From Hamiltosporidium magnivora (lineage: Eukaryota > Microsporidia > Dubosqiidae): 10,030 nucleotides of DNA. A program made the translations under genes and the position numbers. This document shows, piece after piece, positions 1 through 6,778 of this stretch (position 1 is the first letter of the stretch; each line of letters starts with the position of its first letter). The notes under the pieces were generated by a model, which did no database searches, was not told the origin of the DNA, and worked only from the letters and a program-made list of their open reading frames with translations. The stretch covers positions 1 to 10,030 of the forward strand of contig PITI01000640.1 of NCBI GenBank assembly GCA_004325065.1, in the 5' to 3' direction.

Positions 1-3000
1 GTGTTAGTTGCACAAGTAATTAAATCTAACATTGTTAAATTAAAAAAGAACACGTGTGATACCTACTCTATTATGCTATTATCTCAAAATTTAATCCCTT
101 CATGTTCGATATAATTCTTTCATAGAACAAGATCAAAATATTTAATTTATATTGTGAGCAGTCTCGCATTTGACCGTAGAAACAATCATTTATTTATACA
201 GTAGTATTATACAATGCTTTTTTAAGGATTGAGATTATTTTTTACACTACTTGTATTGTTTGTTAATACTTTATTCAACTTATCTCAAAGTTTACAATGA
301 TGAAATCGACTAGATTGTCCCTTAATAAAAAATATATATCATATGCGCATTTTTTGGCAAATTGTGTGCAGTTTAAAGTGGTGTATGATAAATAATTTTA
401 TCAAAATCAATGCCAAAAATATTACACGACCTCATTTGATTATTTAAATTATGCATTAAAAGTTCGAATTAAGATATAACTGTGTTAGAACATGTTAGAC
501 CTCTTTTATTTCTTTTTTTCTATATATGTAAACATTTTCTTCGAACCAGAATTTTCTCGTCCTTCCAATTTAAAGAGACAGAGAGAGGTATTTAGAAAAT
601 CATTATCAAAACAAAGCAAGCATTAACATTTATTCAGCATTATTACGCGCATATAATATGTATATAATTGAGTTGGCAATTACATAAATTCAAAAGTCTG
701 TAATTTGAAGCATATAACAATCTAAGCTGCTCTTATAACATTCAAAAAGTTAAACCGGATTGGTTTTAAATTTAACCTTCTCTTTAAATTCAAATAATGC
801 TTCTAAAACCATTAAAAATTCCTTCAATATTTTGCAACTTTGTTTTCTATATGGCATATAAGGAAGATATGTTGTTAAATTCTTTAAATAGTTTTTATGA
901 GATCAAAGCTATTTTTAAACGCTTTATTTGTTGAGATGGTTTTAAATAGACAATTTTTAAACCTAAATGGTTTTACTTTATAGCGGTGTTCATAAAAAAT
1001 AAAGTCATGGTAATTTTATCGTAGATTCCAGAATTCAATAGCAACATTCACTGGTAATATAATTCATATAATGTTTGTTTTTATAGAATTATAGATATAT
1101 TATATAGATTATGAACAAATAGAAGGTAAAATACAAGAAGCATTTCAAATAACTGAGAAATATGCCTATAGGAAAATGAAATAGTAAAAAGTCCTAAAAA
1201 TGAATCTAGAATAAGGGGTTTTCTCTAAACAATTTATACTCTTTTGCTAGAATTAAGTAAAATAAGATATTACTGCCGAAAAAATGCAAGTAATCCCAAA
1301 ATAAAAATGAATGAGTATGATTTTATTTAAAATTTCCTTGTAATATAAACTAGCGGAAATAGCTGCATAAAAATTAGGAAATAAAAAATCAAAATTTTAT
1401 ACACCATGTTACGTTGTAAAATAAACAAGCAGTCTTATTTAAACACATATGTAAATTTTAAGTATAAATGATTTTGTCTAAAAATTTTCTAGCTGCTTTA
1501 TTAAAATATTGAATATCAAAAAGTCGAAAATAGTGAAAAAAATATGAACCAAAAACTTAGTTCACGAAAAATCTGGCTTCTTTTTAGCATTTTTCGATGG
1601 TAAGTCCACATCATCTTAACCACCATCTTTATCTAGATATTTATCTTAAACTTTAAAAATTTCCCTGTAAATATCCAGTGATTCTATCATACAACTTCAA
1701 GATATGGAAATTTCTTTTTCGTTATCTAAGCACCTTCTTATTTTACAATTTTTTTCTGATCAATGCATTTTTTTTTCACGTATATTGTTGGCTAATTCAG
1801 GGGTTTCAAATATGCTAGTTTTTTATGTATCATATAAGGTTGGTTGTGCCTATCTATATACATTTCGTTGAACTATAGTTAAATTTATATTTTTTTTGCG
1901 ATCATCGATTATACAAATTCTTCTTGTCATTTTGTTTTATAATCTTCTTTCTATATAATTTATGGTTTTTGTCACAATAACTTGCCAAATAAATACATAA
2001 AATTATTTCGGTACTACATCAAGTAAAAATGTGACTCTTTAGAAAAGGTCTTGGCTTTTTGGATTTTCAAAGTATAAATCTGAAGCGATCATCTCCGAAG
2101 AAATTAAATTGCAGCTTCGGGGAGTGTAAGTATGCGCAGTTTCTCGCATTTTAAAAAAACATTTTGTGGTTTATTTCGAATTATACACCTCTCTTAGTTT
2201 TCCCAAACTTAGGTTTTGGTTTGAGTATTTTCAATAATTTTTAAAAGCAGAGGTAATGCATTAGTTTTAAAAATTCATTTATATTCGTTTAGAAATCAAG
2301 ATGTTCAGAGCGAATAAATTAACTACAAAAATAGACGTTTTTTGTGTTAAATCTTAGCAAATATAGTTGTTTAATGATAATAACTTTTTTTCTACCATAA
2401 CTCCATTTTTCCCACCAATAATAGAAGACTGTTTAGCAAACAAATGTCTTATTCATTTCTTTTCATTGTATGATTAATATAACCAACTTAACCATTTTTT
2501 TTTTCTAGCAATTAAACTTTAAATGAAGTTTCTATTTTATTTTTTATTATATGAATCGCGTTGCACGGACTTATTTGATTTTCATTTTTATCTCCTCCTA
2601 TGATTTTTATAAACTCGAATAACGCTTTTCGTTTAGTTTACGTGGATTCCTGGCGGATTCTATTTTTTATACTGCGTTATTTTGGAACATTGATATATTT
2701 CTTTATGAAGGATCCCCATAGCAGAATTGTATGTTAGCTCCAAAAATTAGCACTAAGAGTTTACTTTGCAGGTTCAAACAAAGGAAATGCAGAGCACTTT
2801 CCTCTCAATCTGATTCACATTTTATTTATCGCATATACACAAAAGCATGAACTAAACTTAATGAACATCCAGTCATATTTAGAGTAATTTAATTGGATAT
2901 TTAATTAACCACATTAAAGGTTCATCAATTAAAGAAAATAGCTTCTTTGATAAATGTGCATAGAATTTGTTCAAACTATTTGCATAACGTTGCATTCGGA

Positions 3001-3658
3001 TTCATAAATAAACCAAAGAATTAATTCTGTTGGCATCTTTGATCATTTCAGAGTATTTGCGGTGCATACTACACTAAAAAAAGTAACAATATTTTCACAA
3101 CACATTTTATTTGTAGTTGATTTCGCCTTTTAATTTTTAAGCTTATTTTTACATAAAACGGGAAGTTCTATAGTTATAATAGCCAGTTTTTTTGCATCAA
3201 AGAGTTTTCTTTACCGATGAGCAAAAAATAATTTATTGCTTGAATTTCTCTTTATATATTTTCTCAACATTGTATATTTTTTTCGCATGTGCCTCAAAAA
3301 GGTATATACAACACAAATAGAAAAGAAGAGGCCCTATTCATCCACAAGATTACTTTAACATTATTCTTAATGATTTTTTAAACTTCATTTTTAAAAAACA
3401 TTACTTCAAAATTTTTCAAATCTTATATTTTGATGGAGAAATTTAAGAAGAAATTGTTGTCTTATTTTATAAGTCTAGATATATATTTGTTAAAAATACT
3501 AATCACACCCCCTCTTTGAAAATTCTTAATTGTTTTAAACGGCAAATATTATAAATTTCAACACGATTAACAGGCCATAAATTGGTTATAAGACATACAT
3601 TTTGGTACATATATTTCCCTGTTCTTTTTTTATTTTTGTCAAATAGTTTTGCTTTTCA
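1..3658. other. Gene-free A+T-rich stretch
   Basis: No open frame of 60 codons or more is present on either strand, and I recognise no protein motif, tRNA, rRNA or tandem array. The stretch is dominated by T-runs and A-runs and short degenerate A+T words. The only structure I could pick out by eye is the stem-loop at 2092-2122, listed separately. Short cryptic exons, non-coding RNAs or very old transposon remnants could be hidden here and would not be visible without database comparison. Confidence 0.75.
2092..2122. other. Stem-loop, 9-bp stem, unknown role
   Basis: TCTCCGAAG at 2092-2100 (read from T2092) faces CTTCGGGGA at 2114-2122. This gives nine consecutive pairs, one of them a G-U wobble if read as RNA, closing a 13-nt A+T-rich loop. 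The stem is much richer in G+C than its surroundings, which is why it stands out. I see no T-run placed as in an intrinsic terminator and no adjacent gene, so no function is assigned. It may be part of a decayed repeat or chance. Confidence 0.4.
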
Positions 3659-3808
3659 GCCTCGAGCAATTTTATGAAATTTTATGCTACATCAATGCGT
3701 ATTAAAATTTAGTAAATATGCCTGTCGTAATCTCTCTCGAGGCACCCAGATAAAAGGTATCTTTGATAGAAGCAGCTCTATCAGTCGAAGTAAAGGGTTT
3801 TTTAACCC
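3659..3808. repeat. Cluster of short inverted repeats (possible decayed repeat or structured RNA)
   Basis: Four inverted repeats lie in 150 bp. GCCTCGAG (3659-3666) is the exact reverse complement of CTCGAGGC (3736-3743). It is followed by three compact hairpins: AGATA/TATCT (3748-3752 with 3758-3762, loop AAAGG), TGATAGA/TCTATCA (3764-3770 with 3777-3783, loop AGCAGC) and GGGTT/AACCC (3795-3799 with 3804-3808, loop TTTT). The stretch 3718-3815 is also visibly less A+T-biased than its flanks. No open frame covers it. This could be a solo-LTR or MITE remnant, or a small structured RNA; the sequence alone does not decide. Confidence 0.4.
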
Positions 3809-3951
3809 GTGTAGATAAAGAGTTGTTTTTATTAATAAAAAGGTTTATTTAATTTATTATTTCAATTCTTTGTTTTTCTTTCTTCAACCAATATATTTTT
3901 AATAAAATATAATTTCATATTTCATAAGAGAATTCCGATAATCTATAATTA

Positions 3952-3968
3952 TGTAGTAGAATACTACA
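3952..3968. repeat. Perfect 7-bp palindrome with 3-nt spacer upstream of an ATG
   Basis: TGTAGTA (3952-3958) and TACTACA (3962-3968) are exact reverse complements separated by GAA. The right arm ends on the base before the ATG at 3969. A palindrome with this spacing could be a protein-binding operator or a hairpin near a start codon, but in DNA this A+T-rich a chance match is also plausible. Its possible role is tied to whether the following open frame is real. Confidence 0.35.
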
Positions 3969-4241
3969 ATGCACAAAAAAATTTTGTTTAGAAAGTTGTC
4001 CGCAGATTTAACTGAAAAAATAATGATTAAAATATTAATTTATCTCCATGTTCAAAATATTAGAATCGTTGAAAATATACAGGATTTATTGAACAATCTA
4101 TTACAACATATTAAAAGCAGAGTTCATAGAAGATTAAATTTCAAAAGTCAACGATTACGATCAATTTGGATTTTCTTAAATAGATTATTTATAAACTTAC
4201 TAGTTAGGTTTTTGTTTTATTATATTGAAGTAATTGCATAG
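3969..4241 (+). CDS. Doubtful hypothetical protein, 90 residues
   Basis: This is an ATG-initiated open frame of 90 codons ending in TAG, and the longest uninterrupted ATG-started frame in the window outside the transposon. I do not recognise a family. The product would be strongly basic and rich in Leu, Ile, Arg, Lys and Asn. A polar first half (a LTEKIMIKI then NLLQHIKSRVHRRL pattern) is followed by a hydrophobic stretch near residues 66-90 (IWIFLNRLFINLLVRFLFYY) that could be one membrane helix. At this base composition I estimate a frame of this length would arise by chance roughly once in several windows, so it is only mildly unusual. A perfect 7-bp palindrome directly precedes the ATG. 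There are no gene neighbours to give context. It may be a chance frame, a lineage-specific small protein or a decayed fragment. Confidence 0.2.
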   Translation: MHKKILFRKLSADLTEKIMIKILIYLHVQNIRIVENIQDLLNNLLQHIKSRVHRRLNFKSQRLRSIWIFLNRLFINLLVRFLFYYIEVIA

Positions 4242-4641
4242 ATTGTTAGCCAAAAATATATTTGTGTTTAATTAGACCATTTGTTCGAACATTTTTCAGC
4301 TTAGAAAATATTTTTTACGAATGTGTGCTAAACTTCATTATTTGTATTTTACTTTTCTCACATTCATTATAATGTAAAAATAAATGACAAATTTTTTTTA
4401 AAAGACTAAATAAGATTTTTTTATCACGATAGCGTGTTCTATCACATATCTGGTTATACTAATAATATTTATTCAAATTATGTTTTAGGATTTAATCTAG
4501 TTTAAATATCTTTAACAAATTCAATTTATGCCATTTTTGTCTATTTCTTTTATTTTTCCCTCTTTTTTATCTCGAATCTTTTTACACGTAGCATCTTTCA
4601 TATTAAATTTCTTTTCTAGATTTAATCCCAGTTATTATTAA
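4242..4641. other. Non-coding spacer left of the transposon
   Basis: A+T-rich sequence between the doubtful 90-codon frame and the transposon insertion site. No open frame, RNA gene or repeat was recognised. The final bases form a TTATTATTAATAAA-like A+T tract, a plausible preferred target for insertion. Confidence 0.6.
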
Positions 4642-4645
4642 TAAA
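4642..4645. repeat. Left target-site duplication TAAA
   Basis: TAAA directly abuts the first base of the left terminal inverted repeat and is matched exactly by TAAA at 6775-6778 directly after the right one. Four-base duplications are what is known for Ginger-type integrase transposons. In A+T-rich DNA a 4-base match can occur by chance, but both copies sit flush with the mirror-image TGTCA/TGACA ends, which makes this reading strong. Confidence 0.82.
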
Positions 4646-4701
4646 TGTCACGGGCCGATAAACCCCCCCCCATGTCCAATAGAACCCCGTTATGTCCTAT
4701 A
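4646..4701 (+). repeat. Left terminal inverted repeat (56 bp)
   Basis: It begins TGTCACGGGCCG and contains a run of nine C (4663-4671), then ATGTCCAATAGAACCCCG and TTATGTCCTATA. Against the reverse complement of 6721-6774 it differs at three bases and in C-run length (nine against seven). G+C content is far above the surroundings, as expected for conserved transposase-binding ends. The word ATAGAACCCCGTTAT (4679-4693) recurs in the right TIR and once more just inside it, making it a candidate integrase-binding site. Confidence 0.92.
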
Positions 4702-4720
4702 CATCTTTAATCTTGATAAC

Positions 4721-4738
4721 ACCCTTTATTTTTTGATG
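4721..4738 (+). repeat. Second, inner inverted block of the left end
   Basis: ACCCTTTATTTTTTGATG here matches the reverse complement of 6699-6719 with one substitution and three extra C on the right side. The inverted repeat therefore seems to continue beyond the first 56 bp, interrupted by about 19 divergent bases. The original TIR may have been close to 100 bp. Confidence 0.6.
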
Positions 4739-5102
4739 TAGCCTTTTGATTTATATATCCTTATAACCCATTTATTTCCTTTATTCGATAAACCTTCTTA
4801 TTTTAGTTTCCTTTCAATATTTCTTATCCATCCTTTTTTAACATTTCTTTTGTATAAACAAATAGGATGTGTTAATTATGAATAAAATATCCAATAAAAT
4901 TTATATTTTTCTTTTCAGTTCTTTTTTTGCTTTTTTCGGTTTTTTGCATTTGTTAGTATTTGTAAAGCAAAAGCTCGTTGTAAAACTCGATACAGACACT
5001 CAACAACATAACACTGTATATAAATTTATTTAATGCTTTCAGCTTATTTGTTTTTTTTTCTAAGTATTCGGTTTATATATATAAAAACATAATGTAACCA
5101 AA
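4739..5102 (+). other. 5' non-coding part of the transposon
   Basis: About 360 bp between the left inverted repeats and the first plausible integrase codon. It is very T-rich and carries no convincing open frame. A TATATATATAAAAA tract at 5074-5087 lies 15 bases before the ATG at 5103 and could be a TATA-type promoter element. Because such words are common at this composition, that is inference only. Confidence 0.45.
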
Positions 5103-6457
5103 ATGCCAAAGATTGTAAGTTGTAAAAATACGAAAGAAAAAGAAATTCTAACAGCATATTTAAAATCAATCAGTATCCAGCGATTATTTTAAAGAAGAAA
5201 AGAATTGTTGAGACATAACATTTTACTTTGCTCGGAGATGATATTTGCTTTAAAAGGAGCGATCATGTAATAAGAGCCGTTTTTAGATTTGAAACTGTCT
5301 TGATTAAACAAATTATTCGAATAGAGCATTCTGTTGCACAGATTGGATTAAATAAAATGATGGCTTTGTTTGTAGAAAAATACTATTGGATTCCCAAGGC
5401 ATACATAAGAGAGTATATAAGAGACTGTGAAGAATTAGTCAATTCAATTCTCTAAAAACAATTCAGCCAATATATATAAATCATATTACAAAAAAACAGG
5501 ATCTATTTATGATGAATTGTGTAGATCCAAGGAGATACAGTGATCAAAATGATCAATATAGCAGGATTCTCAATGTAATCGACACATACACAAAAAATCT
5601 CTGGAGCTTTAAGCTGATTAATAAAACTTCGGAATTAGTAAGAGATTCATTATAATTTTTATTTAACAATTTCGGTGTCCTGGTGGTAATACAATCCGAT
5701 AACGGTCGAGAGTTTAAAAATGCACTACTTGAAGCCTTTTAACAGAACTTAACATCAAAATTATACATGGAAGACCACGCAATCCAAAGGCGCAAGGTCA
5801 AGTGGAACGTGTAAATCAAACTATAAAAAGATGGCTAGCGAAGAAATTGCATGAAACAGGCGGAAGAAGGTGGATGAAACATCTTAATATTGTTGTTTGT
5901 GTATATAATAGAACAATACATGGTGCAACAAACAAATATCCATTTATGCTTTTCTTCGGACAACCAGGTTTTAACAATCCACTTCCTAGAAGCATAATAG
6001 TTGAAAACGAAGCCAGTATGATAGTGCCTGCTATTGATATAGATCCTGATATGATTTTAGTCGAAGAAAATGCAGCGGATACACAATAGATCCTGGAAAT
6101 CGCCTCGGAATACATGAAGAATTTACTGAAACAGTAACCACCACAACCACTATAATAGCTGATTATCTTGAAATCAATAGTAAAATTCGTTCGGATATTG
6201 CTAAGCATTTTAAGAATTATAGAGAAAGAATTCTAGAAACAACAATTCAAATAGACACAAGAGAGATTTGTCTATTGGAGATCAAGTTTTGATAAAAAAA
6301 AGACTTCGATATGAATACATAAACCAAAAGAGCGCCTTTTGACTCTTTTTAGGATAATTCGGTTTTTACAGTTACCGCTATTTTGATGAACAACATGATT
6401 GAAGTAAAAAACAATGATGAAGACACAAGAACAGTTTTCAGTGGCGTAATAAAATGA
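5103..6457 (+). pseudogene. Integrase (RVE/DDE superfamily) pseudogene of a Ginger-like transposon
   Basis: The ancestral enzyme would cut and join transposon ends to target DNA in the nucleus; conceptual length is about 450 residues. The ATG at 5103 is the first plausible start, but the N-terminal 35 codons are uncertain. Frame 5219-5455 carries a zinc-binding segment with the usual layout: His at 5327, then GLNKM, YYWIP and Cys at 5426. The second His is Gln (5339) and the second Cys codon is lost at a frame change near 5435. The next frame holds the core: MMNCVD, YSDQNDQYSRILNVIDTY, then IQSDNGREFKN with catalytic Asp at 5698. The first catalytic Asp appears to be Asn (5515). The frame at 5733-6089 has HGRPRNPKAQGQVERVNQT with Glu at 5805, giving exactly D-35-E. 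Later pieces (SIGDQVLIKK at 6271; FTVTAILMNNMIEVKNN near 6365) form a GPY/F-like C-terminus ending at TGA 6455. Frame changes fall near 5165, 5210, 5435, 5739, 6086, 6262 and 6340; in-frame stops are TAA 5653 and TAG 6350. Confidence 0.93.
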
Positions 6458-6675
6458 GTTTAATTTAATTTACTTTGCAATTATTATAGACATTTTTTAT
6501 TATTTAAGTATTATCATTAAAGTTTTTATTTTTATTCTGGCGAAACTTAAAATATTTTTTTTCGCGGGAAATTCAAGTTGAAAACTATATAAGCATTTTT
6601 TACAGAGACCCCTATTAAATTTAGGGAAAAAATCACTTCCTTTTTTTAAATATATGGCCCTTAGATAAAATATAT
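6458..6675 (+). other. 3' non-coding part of the transposon
   Basis: A+T-rich sequence between the integrase stop and the right-end repeats, with no open frame. It contains one G+C-rich dodecamer, TTTCGCGGGAAA (6560-6571), that resembles an E2F-type binding site. No clear polyadenylation signal was identified before the inverted repeat, although AATAAA-like words occur at this composition by chance. Confidence 0.5.
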
Positions 6676-6694
6676 GAAAATAACGGGGTTCTAT
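6676..6694 (-). repeat. Subterminal repeat, third copy of the TIR core word
   Basis: GAAAATAACGGGGTTCTAT here matches GGAAATAACGGGGTTCTAT at 6725-6743 in the right TIR (one mismatch), with a 49-bp offset in the same orientation. The same word appears inverted at 4679-4693 in the left TIR. Repeated subterminal words are typical binding sites for the element's own integrase. Here the right end has two and the left end only one. Confidence 0.75.
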
Positions 6695-6698
6695 AAAT

Positions 6699-6719
6699 CA
6701 TTAAAAAATAAAGGGGGGT
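6699..6719 (-). repeat. Second, inner inverted block of the right end
   Basis: CATTAAAAAATAAAGGGGGGT is the mirror partner of 4721-4738. It has six G against three C on the left, and one substitution. It lies between the subterminal repeat copy and the terminal repeat, supporting an originally longer inverted repeat. Confidence 0.6.
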
Positions 6720-6720
6720 A

Positions 6721-6774
6721 TATAGGAAATAACGGGGTTCTATTGGACATGGGGGGGTTTATTGGCCTGTGACA
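6721..6774 (-). repeat. Right terminal inverted repeat (54 bp)
   Basis: Its reverse complement begins TGTCACAGGCCAATAAAC with seven C, then continues as in the left TIR through TTATTTCCTATA. It ends exactly at TGACA (6770-6774), directly followed by the TAAA duplication. The three base differences from the left TIR are two G-to-A type changes at CpG positions and one G/T difference. Confidence 0.92.
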
Positions 6775-6778
6775 TAAA
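6775..6778. repeat. Right target-site duplication TAAA
   Basis: Exact match to TAAA at 4642-4645 and flush with the last base of the right TIR. The pre-insertion site would simply join the left flank to TAAATCTTCAACC on the right. Confidence 0.82.

Larger units (their letters stand above)
4646..6774 (+). mobile_element. Ginger-like integrase DNA transposon, full length but non-autonomous by decay
   Basis: This is a 2,129-bp element with both ends preserved. Seen in the sequence: terminal inverted repeats (56 bp left, 54 bp right) beginning TGTCAC, a flush 4-bp TAAA duplication, a second weaker inverted block further in, a subterminal repeat at the right end, and one internal integrase-like coding region on the + strand. 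Known of the family: Ginger transposons have TIRs beginning TGTNR, 4-bp duplications, and an integrase with HHCC zinc finger, D,D-35-E core and often a GPY/F module, related to Ty3/gypsy integrases. No reverse transcriptase, protease, capsid or polymerase segment is present, and the ends are inverted rather than direct, so an LTR retroelement or a Polinton/Maverick is not supported. The integrase is broken, so this copy could only move with help in trans. Placement in Ginger1, Ginger2/TDD or another integrase-transposon group such as that related to KRBA2-like host genes is uncertain. Confidence 0.92.

Noticed and set aside
5734..5745. Programmed -1 ribosomal frameshift in the integrase
   Set aside because: The local sequence is not a canonical X-XXY-YYZ slippery heptamer, and the gene has many other frame changes and stops, so ordinary decay is simpler.
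5816..6208. 130-codon open frame on the minus strand
   Set aside because: It lies antisense to the integrase core, which has clear family motifs on the plus strand. The minus-strand product is a shadow rich in Ser/Ile/Cys with no recognisable motif.
5103..6457. Introns explaining the integrase frame changes
   Set aside because: Homologous segments continue across each break with offsets of one base and no removable intervening sequence, so introns do not account for them.
4646..6774. LTR retrotransposon or Polinton/Maverick remnant
   Set aside because: The ends are inverted, not direct; the element is only 2.1 kb with no reverse transcriptase, protease, polymerase or capsid segments; and the duplication is 4 bp.
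4646..6774. Bacterial insertion sequence of the IS3, IS30 or IS481 type
   Set aside because: The integrase has the eukaryotic retroelement/Ginger layout (HHCC segment, core with IQSDNGREFKN and GQVERVNQT, GPY/F-like tail), and the setting is not prokaryotic.
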